A stretch of DNA of 45,055 nt from an uncultured Prevotella sp. (GCA_900553595.1 USEC01000015.1:1-45055), one strand, 5' to 3'; positions 8,337-16,908 are shown, numbered from the stretch's first letter. Notes: generated from the sequence alone by a model not told the origin. Program-made: numbers and translations.

Positions 8337-8420
8337 AGTTTGTTCTTTTGTTCGTTTATATCGGGTCAATGCTCTTCCGGAAGCAAAGGAAGCCGTAGCC
8401 GGCAGCTACTTATGCATAAA

Positions 8421-8517
8421 GAAGGAGTTGGAGGAGTCAGGGAAGTCAAAGCAAATGTTCTGTATCGGCGTGCGAACGCCCGATGGCTTTGGTTTCACTG
8501 ACTCTTCCAACTCCTTC
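8421..8517. repeat. Inverted repeat between LOG and buk
   Basis: Arms of 19 bp at 8421-8439 (GAAGGAGTTGGAGGAGTCA) and 8499-8517 (TGACTCTTCCAACTCCTTC) pair with one mismatch. The element lies downstream of buk and upstream of the LOG gene, and could end transcription. Its arms resemble the GGAGTTAGAGAAG-rich tract near 26,810. Confidence 0.6.
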
Positions 8518-8545
8518 AATCTCTTTGCGGAAGAATCTCCAATCT

Positions 8546-9607
8546 CTATTTGTACTCCTGGATAGGCAGCTCGCCTGTGAGAGCTCCGAGTGCGTTGAAG
8601 GCGAGCGACTCCATTTCTCCCTCGCCGGGCATTACTATTACGGGAGCGAGGAAAGCCACCTGCTTCTTTATTTCCTCCACGCAGTACTTGCTGTAGGCTA
8701 TGCCGCCGGTGAGGATAATGGCGTCGGCCTTGCCCCAGAGTGCCACTGCCATTGCGCCGATCTGCTTGGAGACGGTGTAGAGCATGGCTTCGAGCACTTC
8801 ATGATAAGGCTCTTCGCCGAGTTCGGCGCGGCGTGAAATCTCCTTCATGTCCTTTATGCCGAGCAGTGCCTGGCAACCTCCGTAGCCTGCAAGCATCTTC
8901 ATTATCTGTGCCTGTGTATATTTGCCGGAGAAGCAAAGGCGTACGAGCTGGTCGGCAGGGAGGGTGCCTGAGCGTTCGGGTGCTATGGGTCCTTCGCCGT
9001 TGAGAGCGTTGTTCACATCAATCACCCTGCCTTGATAGTGTGCAGACACACAGATTCCGCCGCCCAAGTGAGCCACGACGAGGTTCATGTCCTCATACTT
9101 GCGGCCTACGGTGCGTGCGTAACGGCGCGACGCTGCCTTTGCGTTGAGTGCGTGGAAGATGCTCTCGCGTTTCATGAATGGAAGTCCGGTGTAGCGTGCG
9201 CGTGTCATCATCTCATCTACGACAACGGGGTCTGCCATGAAAGCGGGGCAGTGGCACTGGCGTGCTATCTCGTCGGCTATGAGGCAACCGAGGTTGCACA
9301 CATGCTGATGCTTGGCGTGGTTAAGGTCGTGTTTCATCAGTTCGTTCACGGCATATACACCTCCGTGCAAAGGCTTGAGGAGTCCGCCGCGTCCTATCAC
9401 GGCGTCGAACTGCAATGGTATGCCCGCCTCTTTGAGCAGGTTCAGGATGAAGTCCTTGCGGTATTCATACTGCTCGGCGACGGTGGTGAACTTCTCTATG
9501 TCTTCGGGCGCGTGCAGACCGTCGGAGGTCCACACTGCCGTCTCGTCCTCATATACTGCCACCTTGGTGGAGGTGCAGCCGGGATTAATGACGAATATGC
9601 GTTTCAT
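8546..9607 (-). CDS. buk: Butyrate kinase
   Basis: A 353-residue kinase of the acetate/butyrate kinase (ASKHA) family that converts butyryl phosphate and ADP to butyrate and ATP. Visible signs are the N-terminal phosphate loop INPGCTSTKVAVYE (7-20), the central HLGGGICVSAHYQG, GPIAPERSGTLP, and the C-terminal ILTGGIAYSKY. The length matches butyrate kinase rather than acetate kinase, which is about 400 residues. The frame stays open 99 codons upstream, but that stretch overlaps ptb and is arginine-rich noise, so the ATG at 9607 is the start. It follows ptb by 56 bp on the same strand, forming the ptb-buk pair that yields ATP from butyryl-CoA or branched-chain acyl-CoA during amino-acid or sugar fermentation. 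Confidence 0.95.
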   Translation of the reverse strand: MKRIFVINPGCTSTKVAVYEDETAVWTSDGLHAPEDIEKFTTVAEQYEYRKDFILNLLKEAGIPLQFDAVIGRGGLLKPLHGGVYAVNELMKHDLNHAKHQHVCNLGCLIADEIARQCHCPAFMADPVVVDEMMTRARYTGLPFMKRESIFHALNAKAASRRYARTVGRKYEDMNLVVAHLGGGICVSAHYQGRVIDVNNALNGEGPIAPERSGTLPADQLVRLCFSGKYTQAQIMKMLAGYGGCQALLGIKDMKEISRRAELGEEPYHEVLEAMLYTVSKQIGAMAVALWGKADAIILTGGIAYSKYCVEEIKKQVAFLAPVIVMPGEGEMESLAFNALGALTGELPIQEYK

Positions 9608-9663
9608 TGCTATGTCTTGGATTTCTATTTTTAGTGATTTGTTGTCTTGTCTGTGTGCCGCAC

Positions 9664-10581
9664 TCATGCTTTCATGCAGGCGGTGGCGAGGCTGTAGAAC
9701 TTCGATTCCACGGTGTCGGCTCTCGATGTCACCACTACCGGCGCTGTCGTTCCGGCGAGCATTCCTGCGACAGTGGCTTTGGCGAAGAGCGTAATGGCCT
9801 TGTAGAAGGTGTTGCCTGCCTCTATGTCGGGGAATATAAGGATGTCGGCATTGCCCACGACGGGCGATGCTATGCCCTTGATGGCGCCGCTCTCGGCGTC
9901 GCATGCTGTCTTCACATCCATCGGCCCATCTACTTCTATGCTTCCGAATGCGCCTTCGCGTGCTTCCTTTTTCAGTTCCTCATAGCTCAGTGTGAGCGGG
10001 AACTTCTCGCTCACCTTCTCTGTGCAGTGTGTGAGAGCCACGCGTGGACAGTCGTTGCCGGTGACGCTTCTGTATGTGTCGGCGATGTAGCCGAGCTGCG
10101 CATGGAACTGTTCCGTGGTGGGGTAGGGTATCACGGCGGCGTCGGTGAAGAAGAGGAGCCGCTGCAATCCGGGTATCTCCGCTACGGCGATGTGTGTGAG
10201 CACATGTCCTTTCTCAAGCAGTCCGCACTCCTTGTTGAGCACTGCACGCAGCAGGTTGTCGGTGTTCACGGTGCCTTTCATGAGCACCTGGGCACGCCCC
10301 TGACGCACCTCTGCCACAGCTTTGCGCGAAGCATCGTCCACATCGGTGGCGAGGATTATCGCCGTACGGTCGGGATACTTGGCGTGAAGACGCTCTGCCA
10401 CGGCAGCATTCTGCTCCACGGCAACGAGTATGAACTTAGCAAATTCTTCGCTGATACTGCGCTCTATCACCTCTTCGGTGTGGGCATCGGCAGGACATGC
10501 CACAGCCACTGTCACGCACTTCGCCATTGAACGCAAGCGCTGGGGCAGGGCTTTGAAATCGACTGTTGGTTCCATTTTCAT
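9664..10581 (-). CDS. ptb: Phosphate butyryltransferase
   Basis: A 305-residue cytoplasmic enzyme of the phosphate acetyl/butaryltransferase family that swaps CoA of butyryl-CoA for phosphate. The C-terminal part carries family blocks: GPMDVKTACDAESG, the phosphate-site region VVGNADILIFPDIEAGN, and YKAITLFAKATVAGMLAGTT. The length is normal. The next gene is buk, so the pair makes butyrate (or isobutyrate or isovalerate) with gain of one ATP. MKMEPTVD at 10581 is used as the start; a second Met two codons later is possible. A well-spaced Bacteroidetes promoter lies about 105 bp upstream, so the two genes are probably co-transcribed from there. Confidence 0.94.
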   Translation of the reverse strand: MKMEPTVDFKALPQRLRSMAKCVTVAVACPADAHTEEVIERSISEEFAKFILVAVEQNAAVAERLHAKYPDRTAIILATDVDDASRKAVAEVRQGRAQVLMKGTVNTDNLLRAVLNKECGLLEKGHVLTHIAVAEIPGLQRLLFFTDAAVIPYPTTEQFHAQLGYIADTYRSVTGNDCPRVALTHCTEKVSEKFPLTLSYEELKKEAREGAFGSIEVDGPMDVKTACDAESGAIKGIASPVVGNADILIFPDIEAGNTFYKAITLFAKATVAGMLAGTTAPVVVTSRADTVESKFYSLATACMKA

Positions 10582-10686
10582 TATTTAATAGTAGTAACTT
10601 CACGTTTTCAGGTCGTAAGTACATGTCGTGAAAGCGTTGCACACATCGCTATGAATGTGCAATTGCTCACTTTGCACTTCTGTGTG

Positions 10687-10717
10687 CAAAGATAGCAGAA
10701 GTTAAGCTAATTACAAA
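10687..10717 (-). promoter_or_regulatory. ptb-buk promoter (TTTG-N19-TATCTTTG)
   Basis: On the minus strand TTTG (10717-10714) and TATCTTTG (10694-10687) are 19 bp apart, matching the Bacteroidetes consensus. The leader to the ptb ATG is about 100 nt. The remaining gap from 10718 to 10907 shows only a weak inverted repeat (AACGTTTACG / CGCAAACGTT) and no gene. Confidence 0.8.
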
Positions 10718-10907
10718 GAAAACAGACTGTTTTTTATTACTATTTTTAATAATACCCGTCTTTTGCGCATTACGGATAACAAAATGAACGTTTACGCAGA
10801 AGAATGAGACAACGGGAAAGGGGTGTTGATGTCTGCAATTATTCTGTTTCGCAAACGTTATGTTTTCACTGTATGTGCTGATTGGCGTACGGACTTTCGT
10901 CTTCGGC

Positions 10908-11054
10908 TTACCGGATGTCGGCTACCGTCTCGCTGGACTGTGCCTGCAGTTCGGCTGTAGGCTGCATGTCCTTGTCGGAAATTGCTGCGAGAATCACTGC
11001 TATCGTGCATAAGGCGCAGACGAGAATTGTCAAGATAATGGTATTTTTTTTCAT
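10908..11054 (-). CDS. Small single-pass membrane protein, 48 residues
   Basis: An ATG at 11054 opens 48 codons. The product starts with two lysines, then a hydrophobic segment TIILTILVCALCTIAVILAA (residues 4-23), then a polar tail rich in Gln, Glu and Ser. This is a typical single-pass small membrane protein; a lipobox is absent and a signal peptide cannot be excluded. It has its own Bacteroidetes promoter at 11132-11100, which supports it as a real gene. The upstream in-frame extension to 11153 would cross that promoter and is not used. No family is recognised and no function is proposed. Its neighbours (ptb upstream in coordinates, a repeat cluster behind it) do not suggest a role. Confidence 0.65.
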   Translation of the reverse strand: MKKNTIILTILVCALCTIAVILAAISDKDMQPTAELQAQSSETVADIR

Positions 11055-11099
11055 AGAGTTATCATTTTTGTGTTTGACATTTATTTGGTTTCGGTTCTG

Positions 11100-11132
11100 C
11101 AAAGGTAGGACTTTTTTCTGAACAAAAACAAA
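11100..11132 (-). promoter_or_regulatory. Promoter of the 48-residue membrane protein
   Basis: TTTG (11132-11129), 21 bp, then TACCTTTG (11107-11100) on the minus strand, about 45 bp before the ATG at 11054. Confidence 0.75.
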
Positions 11133-11263
11133 ATCGGAGTATAAAAATGTCACTTTTCTACAAAAGTGACACTATTTTTACAGAAAGGTGACATTCCAGA
11201 GAGCACCGCACCCTTATCTGCCTCTCTTTCAACGGGAAAACGGCGGCAAACCGGTGCGGATGA

Positions 11264-11344
11264 AAAGAAGCCTTGTTTGCAATGAAAAGAAGGCTTCTTT
11301 GCACTCCAAACAAGGCTTGTTTTACAGGCAAACAAGCCTTGTTT
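11264..11344. repeat. 22-bp-phased dyad array, locus 2 (four units)
   Basis: Cores [GC]AAG[GC]CTT start at 11267, 11289, 11311 and 11333, exactly 22 bp apart, each flanked by A-rich left and T-rich right arms as in locus 1. The last unit runs into AAAAGTAAAGG, a tail shared with locus 3. Confidence 0.85.
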
Positions 11345-11369
11345 AAAAGTAAAGGGGTAAGTAAAATAT

Positions 11370-11461
11370 AGGAGGTCGAGCGTCCCGCTCGACAACACTA
11401 AGCAAACAGCGAATTACGAAAAAACTTAATCAGTGTTGTCGAGCGAGACGCTCGACCTCCT
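11370..11461. repeat. REP-like hairpin doublet (copies 1 and 2, head to head)
   Basis: Copy 1 (11370-11399) has AGGAG-GTCGAGCG-TCC-CGCTCGAC-AACACT. Copy 2 (11432-11461) is the same element inverted, with loop AGA. Each makes an 8-bp stem with a 3-base loop, and the pair can form a longer hairpin. This is the arrangement known as a REP doublet or REPIN. No REP-associated transposase is seen in the window. Confidence 0.85.
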
Positions 11462-11505
11462 AACCGCAATTCGTAACTCCTAACTCGTAACTCCTAATTC
11501 ATTAT

Positions 11506-11535
11506 AGGAGGTCGAGCGTCCCGCTCGACAACACT
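11506..11535. repeat. REP-like hairpin, copy 3
   Basis: Same sequence as copy 1 (GTCGAGCG-TCC-CGCTCGAC core), followed by GCGCAAGTCTG, a tail partly shared with copies 4 and 7. From 11536 to 11839 no gene, promoter or further repeat could be supported. Confidence 0.85.
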
Positions 11536-11839
11536 GCGCAAGTCTGCCAGTATGGACTATGAATTGTCAGGGTGGTGTTGTCGTTGAGAGCGGCGACGGA
11601 CTGATTTGTAAAAATTTTATTCCGTAATGCTTTTGTCAATTCAACTTTTATTAGTAACTTACCACCCGTAAAACCATAGCAATCCGGCAAAGCGGCTGGA
11701 CGACAACCTATTACATAAAATCAACCGAAGTTCCGCAGGTGCTGCCGACCTGCTGCCGACGGGTCTGACACGATGTATGCTCTGTCAGGACGCAGGCAGC
11801 AGACACGTCGCCGGCGTGCGGAATTGAAACAAAGAAAAA

Positions 11840-12948
11840 ATGTTCGACCTCAAATATTTCCAATATACCAGCATGATGATAATGTTCATGCTCGCATTCT
11901 TCGCAGTGGCTTCCCGCTTCTTTGTGCAGAACCGCAACCGCCTTTACGAGCAGTCGCGGTGGATGGTAGTGGCGGCACTGCTCCTCTTCGGCGTGCACTA
12001 CATGATGCAGATGCTGTTCGGCTGGCGTGCCAAGGGCGACGATATAGGCACGCTCTTCAACATCCTGTTCTACATTCCGTGCGCCCTCCTGCTTGCAAAC
12101 TCGCAGCTCAACATCCTCATGGGAGGCAGGCGGCGGTGGCGTTGCCTGCTCGTCGGCGTGCTGTGCTATGCCCTTGCGATAGTGGTGATAGGCACGGGCG
12201 TGATTATTAATGGCAGTCTGCACATAGGATGGATGCTCTATCTCGCCGACGCCATCAATATGGCGATGCTCATCTACTACATCTGGCTGCCCTACAAGGA
12301 GCTGCGCAAGGTGCAGCACCGCCTTGACAGCGAGCTGGGTACTCCATTGAGACCTACGCCCACACTATGCGCGTGGGCGTTATGATGCTGTGCAGCTTCG
12401 TGGCGCTGTCGCCGTGGTTCATCCTCTCCATGACGCTGCTCTCCGTATTCGGCCCGTTGGCCCTGTTTGCCGTGGGTCTTTTCGTGGTGAGCTTCGTGGC
12501 TCTCGGCTTCAACCTCACCGAGGGCGTGACGGAGATAGCCACGGAGACGTATGACGACACGGACGACGAGGCGCACATGCCCGTGATGACCGCCGAGCGC
12601 ATAGAACAGATAGAGACAGCCATAAGCAAGTGGCAGAAGGAGAGCGGATTCAAGGACAGCAATCTCACACTCGCCTCTTTCACACGCCGCATAATGGTGA
12701 ATCGCACCGACTTCACCTCCTACCTTTCCAATATCCACGGCAACACCTTCCGTACATGGCTTTCTGCCATCCGTGTACGTGAGGCGAAACGCCTTATGAT
12801 GGAGCACCCCGAGTACAGCAACGAGGTGGTTTCCGCCGAGTGCGGCTTCTCATCGCGCGTGTATTTCCAGCGGCTCTTCAAGGAGAAGACGGGTCTGACG
12901 CCGGCGGAATGGAAGAACTCGGAGAGGGAAGCGCAACGGGGGAGTTAG
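11840..12948 (+). pseudogene. Membrane-anchored AraC-type regulator, broken by one frameshift
   Basis: Two overlapping frames together make one protein of about 369 residues. The first part (from ATG 11840) has about five hydrophobic helices and ends in a frame that continues as an unrelated tail. The second frame carries another hydrophobic hairpin, a linker with an acidic stretch, and an AraC helix-turn-helix domain (ECGFSSRVYFQRLFKEKTG, then LTPAEWK). The switch is near 12335-12341, where GAG-CTG-GG must be followed by TAC-TCC-ATT in the other frame; restoring one base would join them. The family is a Bacteroidetes type with an N-terminal membrane sensor and a cytoplasmic DNA-binding domain. 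No standard slippery heptamer is present, so this is either an inactivated gene or a one-base error. Confidence 0.82.
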
Positions 12949-12979
12949 CTGAAGCCCCTTTCCATTCTCCCTCAACGAC

Positions 12980-13021
12980 AAAAGGAGCGGAGACAGTGTG
13001 TAAGCTGTCCCCGCTCCTTTT
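12980..13021. terminator. Bidirectional terminator
   Basis: AAAAGGAGCGG (12980-12990) pairs with CCGCTCCTTTT (13011-13021), with ACAG/CTGT inside. It lies between the convergent ends of the AraC gene and the DUF3332 gene, has A-rich and T-rich flanks, and can serve both strands. Confidence 0.8.
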
Positions 13022-13060
13022 GCGTTATGTCTTTCCGGGAGTCAGTCCCGGCCTGCAGTC

Positions 13061-13612
13061 TTAGTAGCCCATGCTCAGGTCGGCGCCGTGCATTGCCATG
13101 CGTGTCTCGAAGAGTCCGGCGGCGTCGGGTGTGACGCGTATTGTGCGGCCGTCCTGGAGTGATGCCTGGATGGTGCCGTCGGGATTGAAGCGGAATATCT
13201 CGGTCTTCTTGCCGCGCTGCTGCTGCGACCATGAGTCGGTCTTCTTGTCGTAGGCGAAGCGTATTGTCTCGCCTTCGGGTGTCTTCACCTCATATCCGTA
13301 GCGTTTTGTGGTCACGGCATAGTAGCGTCCGTCCTGCCCGAGCACGGTGCGCTTGGTGCCTACGCGGTCGGCAAGGGGGTTGCTGCCCGACCAGAATTCC
13401 ATTGTGTTCAGCACGAGGGCGTCGGCTACGGCACACACTGGGTAGGCGGGTGAGATGAGGAGGAATATTATTTCGTTGAGGAATCTCTCCTTTGTGGCAC
13501 TCTTGTTCCACTGCGCCAGGCGGTGGGTGAGTTGGAACGAGCCCACGCATGATGTTGTCATGAGGGCGGCTGCCATGATGAGGGTGGCTGCTTTAAGGTG
13601 TCTTTTTTTCAT
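13061..13612 (-). CDS. DUF3332-family lipoprotein
   Basis: A 183-residue protein starting MKKRHLKAATLIMAAALMTT followed by SC, a lipoprotein-type signal with Cys22 as the likely lipidated residue. The next part, GSFQLTHRLAQWNK, LNEIIFL and DALVLNTMEFWSGSNP, is the conserved core of DUF3332, a family of short, partly hydrophobic cell-envelope proteins of unknown role. The long frame upstream of 13612 is arginine-rich and overlaps the next gene, so I use the Met at 13612. It is the last gene of a minus-strand run dapB, lepB, wbqC-like, DUF3332, after a 122-bp gap, and is followed by the bidirectional terminator. The location is envelope; no function can be assigned. Confidence 0.85.
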   Translation of the reverse strand: MKKRHLKAATLIMAAALMTTSCVGSFQLTHRLAQWNKSATKERFLNEIIFLLISPAYPVCAVADALVLNTMEFWSGSNPLADRVGTKRTVLGQDGRYYAVTTKRYGYEVKTPEGETIRFAYDKKTDSWSQQQRGKKTEIFRFNPDGTIQASLQDGRTIRVTPDAAGLFETRMAMHGADLSMGY

Positions 13613-13734
13613 TGTTGATTGTTGTTTTAGGGTTTGTAAATCCACGAAGTCTCGCCTTCTGCGGCTTGCCTTGGGCTTTCCGCGGGACTGTGCTGCTTGC
13701 GTGTATGTATTTTCTCTCTGTTTCTTTCGCTTTG

Positions 13735-14439
13735 TTACAGGTAGAAGATGCCTTCGGGTCCTTCGTTGAAGAGCAGGTCTGCCACGCTCATGTTGGGTTG
13801 GAAACCGTGCCGGCGGGCATACACCTGGTAGTAGGGGTGCGGCGTGAATGCCGCGTCGGCAGGTGCGTTCTTCGGGCGTATGGCTTCGCGGAAGTCGGCC
13901 ACTTCGTGTCCTGTGGCTTCGGCGAGAGCCTCGGCATCGACGTAGGTGCTGCTCACGGTGATGTCGGGACGCACGTCGAGGAGCTGGCAGAGCTTCATTG
14001 TGATGGCGATGTCGAACTCGGCGAGCGACTCGTAACGCTCCTCGAAGAACGGACGGAGGTCGTCGGCGTAGTAGTCGAAGAACGGGCTTTCGCCGTAGGC
14101 TGACACCAGTGCGTTCCAGTGCAGGTGCCGCCATTCGCCGTGGTCGCTTATTCGCGTGTCGTGCATGGCTGTCTTCGTGCCTGCCTGTCTCTCCGTCGGC
14201 ACGGTGAGTGTCTGTGTGCCGTTGGCAGTGGCTATGATGCAGCGGTTGCGGTAGGTCTGCTTCACGAAGTGTTCGCCCGTGTCGATGACGCATCTTCTGT
14301 GCCGGTGCAGCTTCTGGAACCACTGCACCGGCGGGAAGTAGGCGGCAGACAGCAGTGCCGTCGCCTCTTCGCGGTGTTCTGCCGCTGCGCCGCTGTGGTG
14401 CGTGGCGGGTGCCTGTTGTGCGGATTGGAGGTTGCTCAC
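13735..14439 (-). CDS. WbqC-like family protein
   Basis: About 234 residues. The core LLSAAYFPPVQWFQKL near the start, then HRRCVIDTGEHFVKQTYRNR and CIIATANGTQTLTVP, matches the WbqC-like family, first named from O-antigen clusters and common in Bacteroidetes; its biochemical role is not established. In this order the gene commonly follows lepB and dapB. I place the start at GTG 14439, which is 11 bp past the lepB stop; the open frame to 14532 lies inside lepB and has no good start. A later start just before AAYFPP cannot be excluded, since the first 28 residues are not obviously conserved. Tight spacing behind lepB suggests one transcript. Confidence 0.8.
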   Translation of the reverse strand: MSNLQSAQQAPATHHSGAAAEHREEATALLSAAYFPPVQWFQKLHRHRRCVIDTGEHFVKQTYRNRCIIATANGTQTLTVPTERQAGTKTAMHDTRISDHGEWRHLHWNALVSAYGESPFFDYYADDLRPFFEERYESLAEFDIAITMKLCQLLDVRPDITVSSTYVDAEALAEATGHEVADFREAIRPKNAPADAAFTPHPYYQVYARRHGFQPNMSVADLLFNEGPEGIFYL

Positions 14440-14450
14440 GGCCGGTGGTC

Positions 14451-15902
14451 TTACTTTATGTTGTCCACCAGATTGAACAGTCGGCTCCACCGTATGCCGG
14501 AGAATCCGGAGTGGTCGGGGTCGTGGCTCCACCAGATGAAGATGGGTTTGCCCACGATGTGGTCCTCAGGCACGAAGCCCCAGTAGCGTGAGTCGAGCGA
14601 GTTGTGGCGGTTGTCGCCCATCATCCAGTAGTAGTCCATCTTGAAGGTATAGCTGTGTGCCTCCTTGCCGTTGATGTATATCTTGCCGTTGCGTACCTGC
14701 AGGTCGTTGCCTTCGTATGTGCGTATGGGCCGCTCGTAAATGGCTATGTTGTCCATTGTGAGGCTTATGCTCTTGCCTTTCTGCGGAATCCACACCGGAC
14801 CGTAGTTGTCGCGCGTCCATCCCGTGTTGCCGTTGAGCGGATAGATGTCGCTTGTCGTGGCGTCGGTGACGAGCTGTACGCTCTCCACAATGTCGGTGCG
14901 TGCTCTCAGAGCCTTTGCCACACGGTTGGTGAGGGGCATGTATCCTGCCTGGTTGAGGCTCATGAGCTGCTCGGAGGAAATGCCCAGTTCGTCGATAAGT
15001 TCGAGCGGCAGCTGTGCGCGGAGCTTTATGTCGTAGGCATACTGCACGTTGTCGGGCTCTTTGTTGGCGCGTCCGTTGATGTAGATGGTGCGGTTCTTTA
15101 TCTGGAAAGTCTGTCCGGGCAGACCCACGCAACGCTTTACATAGTTTTCGCGTCTATCTACCGGGCGTGTGATTATGTCGCCGAATTCGGCCTTGTTCTC
15201 TTCCATATAGCGTCGGCCGAGGGCGTAGGCCTTGGCGAAGACGTCGCGCTGCTGCTGGCGTGAGAGGGCGTTGAGATTGACGGGTGCGCCTCCGTTCTGC
15301 TCCATGTAGAGCTGTTCGCCGTAGCCGTAGGCCATCTGGTAGAAGTCGTTGGCCTGGTATTTGGGTGCGCTGCACAGTGTGTCGCCGGCGGGATAGTTGA
15401 ACACTACGATGTCGTTGAGCTTCACGTTGCCCAGGCCTTTGGCGCGTTCATACTTCCATTGTGGCCACTCTATGTAGCTCTTGCACTCGAATACGGGCAG
15501 CGTGTGCTGTGTGAGGGGGAGCGTGAGAGGTGTCTGCGGCTTGCGTGGACCGTAGCTCACCTTCGACACGAAGAGGTAGTCGCCGGTGAGGAGCGACTTT
15601 TCGAGCGATGACGAGGGTATGACGTAGTTCTGGAAGAAGAAGAGGTTGATGAAATAGACGGCTACGAGTGCGAACACGAAAGCGTCTATCCACGACATGA
15701 TGAAGCGTGTCGCGCCCTCGGAGTCGCGCCACCACTGCCATTTTATCTTCTTGGTGACATACACGTCGAAGATGAACGGGAGCGCGACGAGTCCCCACCA
15801 GCTCTTCACCCAATAGAGGAAGAGAAGGTAGAGCAGTGTTACTATGGTGAATTTAGCCCACTGTATGCGGGGGTTGGGGGCTTGCTTTTCTTTGGAAATC
15901 AT
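14451..15902 (-). CDS. lepB: Signal peptidase I, long Bacteroidetes form
   Basis: A 483-residue membrane protease that removes signal peptides from exported proteins. Two hydrophobic segments near residues 20-45 and one at about 70-90 precede the catalytic domain. The Ser box is YVIPSSSLEKSLLTGD, with Ser99 the likely nucleophile; the Lys box is RRENYVKRCVGLPGQ; and the C-terminal box is MMGDNRHNSLDSRYWG. Ser-Lys enzymes of this family in Proteobacteria have about 320 residues; the long insertion between the Ser and Lys boxes is known for Bacteroidetes. It is encoded 61 bp after dapB and 11 bp before the WbqC-like gene, on one strand. Confidence 0.95.
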   Translation of the reverse strand: MISKEKQAPNPRIQWAKFTIVTLLYLLFLYWVKSWWGLVALPFIFDVYVTKKIKWQWWRDSEGATRFIMSWIDAFVFALVAVYFINLFFFQNYVIPSSSLEKSLLTGDYLFVSKVSYGPRKPQTPLTLPLTQHTLPVFECKSYIEWPQWKYERAKGLGNVKLNDIVVFNYPAGDTLCSAPKYQANDFYQMAYGYGEQLYMEQNGGAPVNLNALSRQQQRDVFAKAYALGRRYMEENKAEFGDIITRPVDRRENYVKRCVGLPGQTFQIKNRTIYINGRANKEPDNVQYAYDIKLRAQLPLELIDELGISSEQLMSLNQAGYMPLTNRVAKALRARTDIVESVQLVTDATTSDIYPLNGNTGWTRDNYGPVWIPQKGKSISLTMDNIAIYERPIRTYEGNDLQVRNGKIYINGKEAHSYTFKMDYYWMMGDNRHNSLDSRYWGFVPEDHIVGKPIFIWWSHDPDHSGFSGIRWSRLFNLVDNIK

Positions 15903-15963
15903 TGGTGGATGTTGGTGTTTAAAAGGTTCTTTGTATTCTTGGGCAGCTACCGTGGCGCGGCGG

Positions 15964-16719
15964 TCAGAACTTGAACAGGTCGCTGGTGGTGAGGAGTCCG
16001 GTGTGGCTGTAGGTGTATTCGGCGGCGAGGACGGCGCCGAGTGCGAAGCCTTTGCGCGAGTGTGCGTCGTGGGTTATGGTGATGCTGTCGGCCTCGCTGT
16101 CGTAGATGACGCTGTGTATGCCCGGCACTTCGTCGCGGCGAATGCTCTCGATGGCGAGTTCAGAGGGTTGGCATTCGTTGGTGCCTTCCACTGTTCCGTC
16201 GGCGAGGTGCTGTTCGCCCTTCACCCATGATGTCTTGCGTCCGATGTTGTCGATTATATCTTCGGCGAGGGTTATGGCTGTTCCGGATGGCGCATCGAGC
16301 TTGTGTATGTGGTGGGTCTCCTCCATGTGTACGTCATACTGTGTGAAGTCGTTCATGATGCGTGCCAGATAGCGGTTTACCGCTGAGAATATCGCCACGC
16401 CGATGGAGAAGTTCGACGCCCAGAACAGCGTGTGTCCCTCCTCGTTGCAGAGGCGGCGCACATCGTCGCCGTGGTCCTTCATCCATCCGGTGGAGCCGCT
16501 CACCACCTTCACTCCTGCCTTGAATGCGCGCAGATAGTTGCCGTAGGCGGCTGTGGGCGATGTGAATTCTATTGCTACATCGGCGCTGGCGAAGGCCTCG
16601 GAATCGAAGTCCTGCTGGTTGTCTATGTCGATGATGCTGACGATTTTGTGGCCGCGTTGCTTGCAGATGGCTTCAATCATCTTGCCCATCTTGCCGTAGC
16701 CAATGAGTGCTATGTTCAT
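15964..16719 (-). CDS. dapB: 4-hydroxy-tetrahydrodipicolinate reductase
   Basis: A 251-residue cytoplasmic enzyme of lysine and diaminopimelate synthesis that reduces 4-hydroxy-tetrahydrodipicolinate with NAD(P)H. The N-terminal nucleotide loop is IGYGKMGKM (6-14). The catalytic block ETHHIHKLDAPSGTA (134-148) gives His136 as proton donor and Lys140 for substrate binding. The start at 16719 (MNIALIGYGK) fits the family; the open frame to 16776 is an unrelated extension. It is the first gene of the dapB-lepB-wbqC-like-DUF3332 run, an order often seen in Bacteroidales, so the promoter upstream probably drives all four. Confidence 0.96.
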   Translation of the reverse strand: MNIALIGYGKMGKMIEAICKQRGHKIVSIIDIDNQQDFDSEAFASADVAIEFTSPTAAYGNYLRAFKAGVKVVSGSTGWMKDHGDDVRRLCNEEGHTLFWASNFSIGVAIFSAVNRYLARIMNDFTQYDVHMEETHHIHKLDAPSGTAITLAEDIIDNIGRKTSWVKGEQHLADGTVEGTNECQPSELAIESIRRDEVPGIHSVIYDSEADSITITHDAHSRKGFALGAVLAAEYTYSHTGLLTTSDLFKF

Positions 16720-16808
16720 ATTCTTTGTTTTATTATCGTTGTGTGTGACAGGCTGCGTGCGGCAAAGGGAAGTCATGCTTCTGCCGCCCGCGTTTGCACT
16801 ATCAGATG

Positions 16809-16816
16809 CAAAGATA
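16809..16816 (-). promoter_or_regulatory. -7 box upstream of dapB
   Basis: TATCTTTG on the minus strand (complement of CAAAGATA), about 90 bp before the dapB start. No -33 TTTG at the usual distance. Confidence 0.5.
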
Positions 16817-16908
16817 GCAGAAAAACGTGATTACGGGAAGAAAAAGAGTGTCGTTTTTCTCATTTTCCGCCTGTTTGCACGGTTTTTCTGCTATCCTGTA
16901 ACATTCGT

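Noticed and set aside
8546..9904. Longer form of butyrate kinase
   Set aside because: The extra 99 codons overlap ptb and read as an Arg/His-rich shadow; the kinase phosphate loop starts right after the Met at 9607.
12334..12341. Programmed frameshift in the AraC gene
   Set aside because: No slippery heptamer of the XXXYYYZ type and no downstream stimulatory structure is evident; mutation or base error is simpler.
13061..14323. 420-residue protein containing the DUF3332 part
   Set aside because: The upstream 237 codons lie inside the WbqC-like gene in another frame. The lipoprotein signal starts at 13612.
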